Origin: Acetobacteraceae bacterium
Lineage (GTDB): Bacteria > Pseudomonadota > Alphaproteobacteria > Acetobacterales > Acetobacteraceae
Assembly (NCBI GenBank): GCA_003164305.1
Contig: PLSZ01000460.1
Span: 1-7,721, forward strand
Direction of reading: 5' to 3'
Length of the DNA: 7,721 bases
The position numbers were made by a program, and so were the translations under genes. Shown one piece after another: positions 1-6,663 of the stretch. Under the pieces are notes generated by a model that saw only the letters and a list, made by a program, of their open reading frames with translations, did no database searches and had not been told where the DNA came from. The stretch's first letter is position 1, and every line of letters starts with the position of its first letter.

Positions 1-364
1 CTCCGATCACCGCGATCATCTGCCGCATCCCCGCCTCCGTGCAGATATCGATCAGCGCCACCACCAGCGCCTTCCCGACGCCCTGCCCGCGCACATTCTC
101 CCGCACGTAGATACTGTCCTCGACGCAGAACCGGTACGCCGTGCGGTCGCGGAATTGCGAGTAGTACCCATATCCCAGGACCCCTGTCGCATCCGTCGCC
201 ACCAGCCAACGCCAGCCGTGATCGACGATGCGGCGGTACCGCGCCAGCATGTCCTCGACCGAGGGCGGCTCCTCCTCGAACGTGCCGGTGCCGGTCAGCA
301 CGTGGTGGGCATAGATCGACTGGATCTCGGGAATGTCGGCCTCGGTCGCGTCGCGGATGTCCAT
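1..364 (-). CDS. GNAT-family N-acetyltransferase (phosphinothricin/methionine sulfone acetyltransferase-like), 3' end missing
   Basis: Read on the minus strand from ATG at 364 this gives 121 codons without a stop, running off the left edge. The protein begins MDIRDATEADIPEIQSIYAH, and 'TGTFEEEPPS' follows at about residues 25-35. 'GYGYYSQFRDRTAYRF' is at 64-79, 'VEDSIYV' at 81-87, and the acetyl-CoA binding loop 'RGQGVGKAL' (R/Q-x-x-G-x-G/A type) at 92-100. This order of motifs is typical of the Pat/Bar/MddA-like GNAT subfamily, which acetylates the amino group of phosphinothricin, methionine sulfone or sulfoximine. The true substrate here is unknown. Family members are usually about 160-180 aa, so roughly a third is missing. 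AGGA (plus-strand 372-375) sits 7 nt before the start and supports it. It is transcribed divergently from the secretion genes and is probably unrelated to them. Confidence 0.87.
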   Translation of the reverse strand, partial: MDIRDATEADIPEIQSIYAHHVLTGTGTFEEEPPSVEDMLARYRRIVDHGWRWLVATDATGVLGYGYYSQFRDRTAYRFCVEDSIYVRENVRGQGVGKALVVALIDICTEAGMRQMIAVIG

Positions 365-594
365 GGTCTTGTCCTGTCGCGCCTTTCCTGGTTGAGGCGA
401 TTTCGTCTCGGTCCCGCGCTATCGTGCCGCCTTCCGGGCCGCGACGGAAGCCATGCGGGCGGGCGTCGGAAGTGGATTTGAAGGATTCGTTGATTTTTTT
501 GGTCATTGCGTGGCAAAGAGGGTCCGACGAACGACGGGCCGGGATTTCCGGGCATGGCCGAACGCCGTCATGCCAAATCGCGTCATGTCAGTGT

Positions 595-648
595 ATTCGC
601 GATGGCATGCCATTCGCGGTCACCATGGGCGCGATGGCACCATGGGCG
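595..648. repeat. Palindrome ATGGCATGCCAT flanked by direct repeats (possible operator)
   Basis: The 12-nt sequence ATGGCATGCCAT at 602-613 is a perfect palindrome. It is bordered by two copies of ATTCGCG starting at 595 and 612. GCGATGGCA occurs at 599-607 and again at 631-639, and CACCATGGGCG occurs at 621-631 and 638-648. The offsets between copies are 17 nt, 32 nt and 17 nt. The cluster lies about 140-190 bp before the transporter start and about 230-285 bp before the acetyltransferase start. That would suit a dimeric regulator's binding site, but no regulator is encoded here and the role is inferred. Confidence 0.4.
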
Positions 649-772
649 GTTGGTGGTTTGGGGATGTGTTCGCAGGGATCGTGCAACCCGGGATCCTTTA
701 CGTTGGGGGTTCGGGTCTTGTTGTTGCTTTTTGGATCAATCGGGTCGCCTCCCGCCTGAGGTTGGGTTTCTT

Positions 773-778
773 AAAGGG
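773..778 (+). promoter_or_regulatory. Ribosome binding site supporting the GTG start at 786
   Basis: AAAGGG is placed 7 nt before GTG 786 and is the best Shine-Dalgarno-like sequence near the possible starts of the transporter gene. The alternative ATG at 870 has GAAGG only 1 nt upstream, which is too close to work well. Confidence 0.5.
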
Positions 779-785
779 TTCGCTC

Positions 786-3122
786 GTGGATATTTCTGAA
801 GGACACACGCCTGGCCAATCCTGGCTCGGGCGCCAGGCTCCTGCTCCTGTTCCGGACCCCGCCGAAGGCATGACGCGCGAAGGCGACGGCGGGGATGGCG
901 GCACCGCCGGTTCCGCGGAGGGAGCGCCGCGGGGCGCGCCCATTCATCCGCGCTTGCTGGCGATGATGATGGCCGCCCGCTATTTCGGGCTGGAGCTGGA
1001 TCCGGCCGAATTCCGCAACGCCCCCGGGGAGACGGTTCCCGGAGCGGCGGCTTTGTCCGATTGGGCCAAGAACGCGGGCATGTGGTCGCGGGCGCTGCGG
1101 CTCAAGTGGCGGCATTTGATGCATCTGGGTTCCACCGGTCCGGTGGTGCTGCTGTTCAACGACGGCACGGCCGGGCTGCTGACCGGGGCCAATCCAGAGT
1201 CCAAGATCGTCGGCCTCAAGGACCCGCGGGCGCCGGAAGCCGACCCCGCGATCATGGTCGATGAACTGCGGCTGGCCGAGGTCTGGAACGGTGAGACCAT
1301 CCTGCTGCGCACCGAGCGTGGCCAGGCCGAAGCCGATCCGCCGTTCAGCCTGAGCTGGCTGTTCCGCATGATGATGGGAGAGAAGAAGTCGCTTGGCGAC
1401 CTCTTCATCGCCTCGCTGGCACTGAGTTTCCTGACCATCGTGCCGCCGCTGATCGTGATGTCCATCGTCGACAAGGTCATCACGCATCACAGCTTCTCCA
1501 CGCTGTTTCTCATGAGCGTGATCCTGGGGATCATGGTGCTGTATGAGACGCTGCTCGGCTTCGCCCGGCGGCTGATCATCGCCGTGGTCGGCGTCCGCAC
1601 CGACGCCAAGCTGAACCTGCACATTTTCTCCCGTTTGATCCGCCTGCCGCTGGATTACTTCGAACGCCACCCGGCCGGCGAGACGATGTATAAAGTCAGC
1701 CAGATCCATCAGGTGCGGCAGTTCATCACCGGCAAGCTGATGACCACGCTGCTCGATCTGATCACGCTCGGGGTGCTGCTGCCGTTCCTGTTCTGGCTCA
1801 ATCCGACGCTCGCCTGGATCGTGCTGGTCTGCTCGACCATGGTGCTGCTGATCATCCTGGCCTACCTGCGGCCGATGCGCGTGGTCTTCGGCCGGGTCAT
1901 CGCGGCCGAAACCGACAAGCAGTCGGCGCTGGGTGAGACGGTGTTCGGCATCAAGACCGTGAAGTCGCTGGCGCTGGAGCCGCAACGCAAGGCGCTGTGG
2001 GACGAGCGCGTCGCCGAGGCCGGCAAATGGCGTCTGGCGTTCAGCAAGCTGGCCAACTGGCCGCAGACCCTGGTGACGCCGATCGAGCGGTTCATGTGGA
2101 TGGGCATCATCCTGGTCGGCGCCTATCTGGCGCTGGTCGATGAAACCGGCTTCCAGGTCGGCAGCCTGTTCGCGTTCATGATGCTCTCGCAGCGCGTCAG
2201 TCAGCCGCTGGTTGGGTTGGCGCGGCTGATCGAGGAATGGGAAGAGGTCGGCGGCGCCATGGCGCAGGCCGCCGACGTGCTGAACCGGCCGCTGGAAGTG
2301 GACGCGGCGTCGGGCGGATTACGGCCGAAATTCGCCGGCGCGATCAGCTTCGAGGACGTCACCTTCACCTATTCGGGCACCAAGACCCCGGCGCTGGAGA
2401 AGGTCAGCTTCTCGGTTCCGGCGGGCACCATGCTCGGGCTGGTCGGGCGGTCGGGCTCCGGCAAATCCACCATCACGCGGCTGCTGCAAGGCATCAACCG
2501 GGAATACACCGGGTTCGTGAAGATCGACAGCGCCGACCTGCGGGAGATCAACCTGCGGCATCTGCGGTCCAGTTTCGGTGTCGTTCTGCAGGATAACTTC
2601 CTGTTCCGCGGCTCGATCCGCGACAACATCCTGGCCGGCCGGCCCGGTCTGACGCTGGAGGACGCGATCCGCGCCGCCCGTCTCGCCGGCGCCGAGGAAT
2701 TCATCGAGCGGATGCCGAACGGCTACGAAACCTACATCGAAGAAGGCTCGCCGAACCTGTCCGGCGGTCAAAAACAGCGGCTGGCGATCGCGCGGGCCTT
2801 GATTACCGACCCGCGCATCCTGATCCTGGATGAGGCGACCAGCGCGCTGGATCCGGAAAGCGAGGCGCTGGTCAACGCCAACCTGCTACGCATCGCGCGC
2901 GGCCGGACGATGGTCATCGTCACGCACCGTCTTTCGTCACTGGTCGATTGCGACCAGATCATGGTGCTGGACAAAGGGAAGGTGATGGATATCGCACCGC
3001 ACGCCACGCTGTTGGAGCGTTGCACGGTGTATCGCCAGCTCTGGGCTCAGCAGAATCGTCATATGGATAAACAAGGTCCCCGTCATGCCGCGCTTGCCCC
3101 AAACCTCGTCCACGGCGATTAG
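786..3122 (+). CDS. Type I secretion system permease/ATPase, HlyB-type with degenerate C39-like domain
   Basis: Inner-membrane ABC transporter that powers one-step export of an unfolded substrate with an HlyD adaptor and a TolC-like pore. From GTG 786 it is 778 aa. Residues 1-52 are a Gly/Ala/Pro-rich leader. Residues 53-177 form a C39 peptidase-like domain. The catalytic Cys is absent (LLAMMMAARYFG region), the His position reads Ala near residue 129 (NDGTAGLL), and Asp146 remains in 'LKDPRAP'. It therefore looks non-proteolytic, like the HlyB CLD that docks RTX substrates. The membrane domain spans about 195-490, with segments near 206-228, 237-269, 318-360 and 436-470. The ATPase domain (about 520-750) has Walker A GRSGSGKST at 554-562, Q602, signature LSGGQKQR at 658-665, Walker B ending D682-E683 and switch His714, so it appears fully active. 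Length and order match HlyB/CyaB-type exporters. The start is uncertain (ATG 870 is the alternative). The 3' end overlaps the adaptor gene. Confidence 0.95.
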   Translation: MDISEGHTPGQSWLGRQAPAPVPDPAEGMTREGDGGDGGTAGSAEGAPRGAPIHPRLLAMMMAARYFGLELDPAEFRNAPGETVPGAAALSDWAKNAGMWSRALRLKWRHLMHLGSTGPVVLLFNDGTAGLLTGANPESKIVGLKDPRAPEADPAIMVDELRLAEVWNGETILLRTERGQAEADPPFSLSWLFRMMMGEKKSLGDLFIASLALSFLTIVPPLIVMSIVDKVITHHSFSTLFLMSVILGIMVLYETLLGFARRLIIAVVGVRTDAKLNLHIFSRLIRLPLDYFERHPAGETMYKVSQIHQVRQFITGKLMTTLLDLITLGVLLPFLFWLNPTLAWIVLVCSTMVLLIILAYLRPMRVVFGRVIAAETDKQSALGETVFGIKTVKSLALEPQRKALWDERVAEAGKWRLAFSKLANWPQTLVTPIERFMWMGIILVGAYLALVDETGFQVGSLFAFMMLSQRVSQPLVGLARLIEEWEEVGGAMAQAADVLNRPLEVDAASGGLRPKFAGAISFEDVTFTYSGTKTPALEKVSFSVPAGTMLGLVGRSGSGKSTITRLLQGINREYTGFVKIDSADLREINLRHLRSSFGVVLQDNFLFRGSIRDNILAGRPGLTLEDAIRAARLAGAEEFIERMPNGYETYIEEGSPNLSGGQKQRLAIARALITDPRILILDEATSALDPESEALVNANLLRIARGRTMVIVTHRLSSLVDCDQIMVLDKGKVMDIAPHATLLERCTVYRQLWAQQNRHMDKQGPRHAALAPNLVHGD
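3073..3076 (+). promoter_or_regulatory. Ribosome binding site of the adaptor gene, inside the transporter gene
   Basis: AAGG lies 8 nt before ATG 3085, within the last codons of the upstream gene. It supports this start and suggests that translation of the two secretion genes is coupled. Confidence 0.6.
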
Positions 3123-4515
3123 CACGACGGTCGCCGACCGCGGCGACCCGACTCTGCCGATTATCCTGGAGTATCAGTCGCCTTCGACGGCGATCGTCAA
3201 CGCGCCGGTGCCGCGCATCGCGCGTGGCGTCAGTTGGACGGTCGGCAGCATGGTCATCCTGTGCTTCCTCGCGATGACCGTGATCAAGGTCGATAAGGTG
3301 GTGACGGCGCAGGGTAAGGTCGTCGGCCGCGCGGCGACCATCGTCGTGCAGCCGCTGGAAACCGCGATCGTCCGCTCGATCGAAGTACACGAAGGCGACA
3401 CGGTGCACGCCGGCCAGATCCTGGCGCGGCTGGATCCGACCTTCGCCGCCGCCGACCTGGAGGCGTTGAAGAGCCAGGTCGCGGCGTATTCCGCGACCGT
3501 GCAGCGTCTGCAGGCGGAGATGGATAACCGGCCATTCACCTATGCTGGCTCCGATCCGCATCTGGCGTTGGAAGCAGCGATCTACGCGCAGCGGATGTCG
3601 GAATATAACTTCAAGCTGGAGAATTACCGGCAGAAATCGGACAGTCTGTCGGCGCAGGTGGCGAAATCAAGCTCCGACGTCGTCGGCTACAAAGACCGGC
3701 TCGGGGTCGCCGTGAACCTGGAAAAGATGCGTAACGAGTTGGACAAACTCGGTGTCGGCAGCAAGATCAATACCTTGTCGGCGCAGGATACGCGGGCGGA
3801 AATGCAGCGTAACCTGGACTCGGTGCTGCAGGCCGGGAATGGCGCGCAACGCGACCTGGCGGCGATGATCGCCGAACGCAATGGCTACATCCAAAGCTGG
3901 CACGCCGACGCGGCGGAAAAACTGGCGGAATCGGCGGCCAAGCTGTCGGACGCGCGCGAGTCCTTCAACAAGGCGCAGTTGAAGCGGCAGTTGGTGGAAC
4001 TTCGGGCCGACCAGGACGCGACGGTGTTAACCGTTGGCCGCGGCATCTCCCCCGGCACGGTCCTCACCGCTGGGCAGCAATTCATCACCCTGGTGCCGTC
4101 GAACGCGCCGCTGGAGGTTGAAGCGAACATCGCCGGCAGCGAGGATGGCTATGTTCACGTCGGCGATACGGTGGCGATCAAGTTCGATACCTTCCCGTAC
4201 ACGCAGTATGGCATGGCGCATGGCGTGGTGCGGACCATCAGTCCGGACAGCTTCAACGCGCAGGATGAACAACGGAACCCGTCCGGCGCGGTGCCGATCC
4301 CGCAAGGCCAGACCTCGGGTCAGGTCAGCAGCGCGGTTTGGTACCGGGCGCGGGTGACGCTGGACCAGATTGGTCTGCACGACACGCCGGCGGGCTTCCA
4401 TCTGAGCCCGGGAATGCCGGTAACGGCGGATGTGCTGGTCGGGAAGCGGACGGTGATGGCGTATTTCCTCGGCCGGGCGATGCCGTTGGTGCACGAGGGT
4501 TTGCGGGAACCGTGA
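3085..4515 (+). CDS. HlyD-family type I secretion periplasmic adaptor (membrane fusion protein)
   Basis: The 476-aa protein has the usual HlyD length and layout. A cytoplasmic N-terminus of about 49 residues is followed by one membrane segment at about 50-69 (WTVGSMVILCFLAMTVIKV). The first half of the split lipoyl-like domain is at about 85-120, ending 'EGDTVHAGQILARLDPTF'. A long Ala/Gln/Leu-rich alpha-helical hairpin lies at about 121-315. The second lipoyl half and beta-barrel start near 'ADQDATVLTVGRGISPGTVL', with 'VGDTVAIKFDTFPYTQYG' typical of the HlyD C-terminal domain. The final stretch 'LSPGMPVTADVLVGKRTVM' is also characteristic of HlyD. The adaptor bridges the ABC transporter to a TolC-like outer-membrane channel, which is not encoded here. 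The start overlaps the transporter gene by 38 nt and has its own AAGG site, so the two genes form an operon and are expected to act as one complex. Confidence 0.96.
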   Translation: MPRLPQTSSTAISTTVADRGDPTLPIILEYQSPSTAIVNAPVPRIARGVSWTVGSMVILCFLAMTVIKVDKVVTAQGKVVGRAATIVVQPLETAIVRSIEVHEGDTVHAGQILARLDPTFAAADLEALKSQVAAYSATVQRLQAEMDNRPFTYAGSDPHLALEAAIYAQRMSEYNFKLENYRQKSDSLSAQVAKSSSDVVGYKDRLGVAVNLEKMRNELDKLGVGSKINTLSAQDTRAEMQRNLDSVLQAGNGAQRDLAAMIAERNGYIQSWHADAAEKLAESAAKLSDARESFNKAQLKRQLVELRADQDATVLTVGRGISPGTVLTAGQQFITLVPSNAPLEVEANIAGSEDGYVHVGDTVAIKFDTFPYTQYGMAHGVVRTISPDSFNAQDEQRNPSGAVPIPQGQTSGQVSSAVWYRARVTLDQIGLHDTPAGFHLSPGMPVTADVLVGKRTVMAYFLGRAMPLVHEGLREP

Positions 4516-4565
4516 GTAAGGCGACGTCCAACGATATACGAGTCGAGAGGCGCGCGAATCTCCAC

Positions 4566-4646
4566 GTCATCACAGGGCTCGACCCCATACCCGTCATCCT
4601 CGGGCTCGGTCCCTTACCCGTCATCCTCGGGCTTGACCCGAGGATC
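4566..4646 (+). repeat. Three tandem 27-bp units of the palindromic repeat
   Basis: Units start at 4566, 4593 and 4620, each beginning GTCATC and exactly 27 bp apart. All share 'GGGCT' at the same place. The first two diverge at their 3' halves, each ending in TACCC, while the third ends GAGGATC and forms a hairpin by itself. The tandem arrangement suggests partial duplication of the left end of the larger element. Confidence 0.75.
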
Positions 4647-4723
4647 TCTCGACACGCCAAGGTCTTCAAAAGTCGGGCAATGTGCCGGAGCGGGCCGATC
4701 CTCGGGTCGAGCCCGAGGATGAC
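4620..4723. repeat. REP/BIME-like element: two palindromic arms in inverted orientation
   Basis: Arm 1 (4620-4646) and arm 2 (4697-4723) are reverse complements at 26 of 27 positions, separated by a 50-bp spacer. Each arm is itself a hairpin with a 9-bp stem ATCCTCGGG/CCCGAGGAT and a 5-nt loop (stems 4623-4631/4637-4645 and 4698-4706/4712-4720). No T-run follows, so it is not a classic intrinsic terminator. The strong structure could still protect or end the upstream operon mRNA. A related copy of arm 1 plus 7 flanking bases is found at 7688-7721 (31 of 34 identical). Such palindromic units are widely scattered in alphaproteobacterial genomes. Confidence 0.88.
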
Positions 4724-4849
4724 GATTGGGGGGAGGCTCTCGCTTCGACGGCTTGACCCTGGTGATCGCGGGAGACCGCGTGGAGAGTCATCGCGGGGCG
4801 CGCGGCGGGTTGGGCAATCGGGCGATCTTCGCGATGGGACGTTGGTCTT

Positions 4850-4854
4850 GAGGG
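4850..4854 (+). promoter_or_regulatory. Ribosome binding site of the Sel1-repeat gene
   Basis: GAGGG lies 4 nt before ATG 4859. An in-frame TGA at 4856-4858 directly abuts this ATG, so the reading frame cannot start further upstream. This fixes the start as the earliest possible one. Confidence 0.6.
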
Positions 4855-4858
4855 CTGA

Positions 4859-6640
4859 ATGGGCTTGTTCGACGCATTTCTGACGCCATTCTCCGCCTCC
4901 GCCGCGTTGCGGCGGGCGGTGCGATTGACCGATAAGGGGGAGCGCCGCAGGGCGTTTCCCCTCCTCAGCCGTGCGGCGCGAGCCGGTGTCGCCGAGGCCG
5001 AGTTCCGCATCGGCCGGTGTTACCTGGAAGGTTCCGGCGTACCGCCCAGTCGTGGGAATGGGGTGCGGTGGCTGGAGAAGGCGGCGACGCAGGGATACGT
5101 CGAGGCGCAGGCGCTGCTCGCCACGCTCTGCCTGAACGGCATGGGTCCCGAGCAGAGCGGCGGCTCGGGTCCTGGATCGGGGCCAGGGGCCGCCGTGCTG
5201 TTCGGCGCGCAAACCACCGCCGGCCCCGACTACCAGACCGCGCTCCATTGGGCGCGCCGCGCCGCGGAAGGCGGTTCCGCCGAGGCGCAGGCCGTGCTCG
5301 GTTTCATCCTGAATTCCGGACCCGAGGAAACCCGCGATCAGGCGGCCTCCGACGAGTGGTACAAACGCTCGGCCGAGTCCGGATGTCCGCAAGGGCAACT
5401 CGGCTATTCGCTGGTGCTGGCGCGCTCCGCCGACGATCCGGCCGTGCAGGCCGAACTGGTGAAGCACTTGCGCGGGGCGGCGGAAAAGGGCCTCGCGACG
5501 GCGCTGTTCCTTTACGGAATGATGCACGATCGCGGCGTTGGCGTGGAGCAGGATCACCCGGCGGCGGCGAAATATTACGCGCAGGCGGCGGCCAAGGGGC
5601 ACGTGTCCGCGATGGCGCGCTGGGGGTTCGCCGAACTCAAGGGGATCGGCGTCGAGGCCAATCCGACCGACGGCGAGTCCTGGCTGCGCCGCGCCGCTCT
5701 GGCCGGCGATCCCGAGGCGGCGGCCGTGGTCGGAGACATTTACGCCAAGGGCGGCCCGTTGCCGCCGAATTACGCCGAAGCCGCGATGTGGTTCCGCCGC
5801 GCGGTGGAGGGCCGCCACAAAGGCGCGGCCCGCGCGCTGGCCATGCTGCATCTGACCGGCGCCGGGATGCCGCGCGACCAGGATGAGGCGGCGCGTTTGT
5901 TCAAGGTCGCGGCGCAGGCTGGCGATCCCGCGTCGCATGCCGATCTGGGCAATCTGCTACTCAAGGGCCACGGCGACATGCAGGATTCCGTGCAGACCCG
6001 CGAATGGTTCGAGCAAGCGGCGGAGTCCGGCGACCTGATCGCCGCGTTCAACTTTGGCGTGTGCCTGGCGGAGGGCGTCGGCATCGACCGCGACGACGTG
6101 AAAGCCGCGCAGTGGCTGCGGCGGGCCGCCGACGGCGTGGTCAACGCCCAGTACTGGTATGGCCGCATGCTGGTCGAAGGCCGCGGCGTGGAAAAGAACG
6201 CCGAAGAGGGCCGCGCCTGGGTCACCCGCGCCGCCGACGTGGGCATGATCGAGGCGCAGGTGATGCTCGCCGACATGCTGCTGAACGGCACCGGCGGAGC
6301 AAAGGATCATCCCGCGGCGCTGGCTTTGTTCAACAAGGCGGCCGAGGCCGGCCATGTCGGCGCGATGTTCGCGAACGGCGCCATGTTGGGAGGCGGGCAC
6401 GACGTGCCGGTGGACCGCGCGAAAGCCCAGACCTGGTATCGGGCCGCCGCCGAGCGCGGCCATCCTTACGCGCAAATGATGCTGGGCCGCTTCCTGCTGC
6501 GCAACGTCGCCGGGGAGCACAATCCCGCCGCGGCGCGCGTCTGGCTGGAGCGCGCGGTGGCGCAAGGCCTGCAGGATGCCAAGGCCGACCTCGCCGCGTT
6601 GCCGCCGGCGCCGAATGAGGCGGTGGCGGAGGAGGTCTGA
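4859..6640 (+). CDS. Sel1-like repeat (SEL1/TPR-type) protein, about 14 repeats
   Basis: The 593-aa protein is built almost entirely of 36-residue Sel1-like repeats. I count about 14 from residue 42 to about 580, each of the form 'GxxxAxxxLGxxxxxGxGVxxDxxxAxxWxxxAAxx'. Examples are 'GVGVEQDHPAAAKYYAQAAA' and 'GRGVEKNAEEGRAWVTRAAD'. Repeat 2 is interrupted at about residues 98-123 by a Gly/Ser/Pro-rich insert (SGGSGPGSGPG). There is no signal peptide or membrane segment, so it is probably cytoplasmic. Such alpha-alpha superhelices act as protein-binding scaffolds; no catalytic motif is visible and the partner is unknown. Its position between the type I secretion pair and a TPR-containing gene on the same strand suggests a role in handling or modifying an exported protein, which is inference. 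The start is bounded by an in-frame stop immediately upstream. Confidence 0.93.
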   Translation: MGLFDAFLTPFSASAALRRAVRLTDKGERRRAFPLLSRAARAGVAEAEFRIGRCYLEGSGVPPSRGNGVRWLEKAATQGYVEAQALLATLCLNGMGPEQSGGSGPGSGPGAAVLFGAQTTAGPDYQTALHWARRAAEGGSAEAQAVLGFILNSGPEETRDQAASDEWYKRSAESGCPQGQLGYSLVLARSADDPAVQAELVKHLRGAAEKGLATALFLYGMMHDRGVGVEQDHPAAAKYYAQAAAKGHVSAMARWGFAELKGIGVEANPTDGESWLRRAALAGDPEAAAVVGDIYAKGGPLPPNYAEAAMWFRRAVEGRHKGAARALAMLHLTGAGMPRDQDEAARLFKVAAQAGDPASHADLGNLLLKGHGDMQDSVQTREWFEQAAESGDLIAAFNFGVCLAEGVGIDRDDVKAAQWLRRAADGVVNAQYWYGRMLVEGRGVEKNAEEGRAWVTRAADVGMIEAQVMLADMLLNGTGGAKDHPAALALFNKAAEAGHVGAMFANGAMLGGGHDVPVDRAKAQTWYRAAAERGHPYAQMMLGRFLLRNVAGEHNPAAARVWLERAVAQGLQDAKADLAALPPAPNEAVAEEV

Positions 6641-6647
6641 CTCCTCC
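6628..6647 (+). promoter_or_regulatory. Hairpin across the Sel1-gene stop codon, followed by a C8 run
   Basis: GGAGGAG (6628-6634) pairs perfectly with CTCCTCC (6641-6647), leaving a 6-nt loop that contains the TGA stop of the Sel1-repeat gene. The purine arm holds the only GGAGG sequence before the next start (ATG 6664), about 29 nt away. Eight C residues at 6646-6653 follow. No T-run is present, so this is not an intrinsic terminator. It may link translation of the next gene to ribosomes finishing the upstream one. Confidence 0.4.
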
Positions 6648-6663
6648 CCCCCCGCTGGCCCCC

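Larger units (their letters stand above)
365..785. promoter_or_regulatory. Divergent intergenic region with clustered palindrome and direct repeats
   Basis: These 421 bp separate the leftward acetyltransferase from the rightward secretion genes, so both 5' control regions must lie here. A frame in phase with the transporter gene is open back to ATG 453. Its translation does not resemble the N-terminus of this transporter family, and codon use is unlike the gene body, so I treat it as non-coding. AT-rich DNA lies at about 474-505, including seven T at 494-500. A repeat cluster lies at 595-648 (listed separately). I see no convincing -35/-10 pair and no hairpin before the T-run. Confidence 0.6.
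4516..4858. other. Intergenic region of 343 bp, mostly dispersed repeat DNA
   Basis: No gene is supported here. A frame crossing the whole region exists on each strand, but its translation over the repeat ('VILGLDPRI', 'ILGSSPRMT') is the typical spurious product of this repeat family. The left part holds tandem 27-bp units and an inverted pair (listed separately). The stretch 4724-4858 shows nothing clear apart from the ribosome binding site of the next gene. The gap means the Sel1-repeat gene may be transcribed separately from the secretion pair, although no promoter is evident. Confidence 0.7.

Noticed and set aside
494..500. T7 run as the tail of an intrinsic terminator.
   Set aside because: No stable hairpin lies directly upstream, and no plus-strand gene ends nearby.
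453..785. N-terminal extension of the transporter gene back to ATG 453 (111 extra codons).
   Set aside because: The extra residues do not resemble the N-terminus of this family. They overlap the palindrome cluster, and a better-placed ribosome binding site precedes GTG 786.
771..1985. A 404-codon open frame on the minus strand under the transporter gene.
   Set aside because: It is the antisense shadow of a GC-rich gene; its translation is rich in Gln, His, Arg and Asp with no recognisable domain, while the plus strand has a complete ABC transporter.
4566..4723. CRISPR array, because of regular 27-bp spacing.
   Set aside because: The units abut without spacers, diverge quickly and include an inverted copy, which is unlike CRISPR repeats.
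4620..4723. Rho-independent terminator of the secretion operon.
   Set aside because: The hairpins are strong but no T-run follows on either strand, and the same element occurs inside a reading frame at the right edge, so it is better described as a dispersed repeat.
4338..4883. A plus-strand frame of 181 codons over the end of the adaptor gene and the repeats.
   Set aside because: Its first third is an out-of-frame reading of the adaptor gene and the rest is translated repeat DNA.
4325..5938. A 537-codon minus-strand open frame spanning the intergenic repeat and the Sel1-repeat gene.
   Set aside because: It crosses the dispersed repeat (giving the usual spurious 'VILGLDPRI' peptide) and is otherwise antisense to clear Sel1 repeats.
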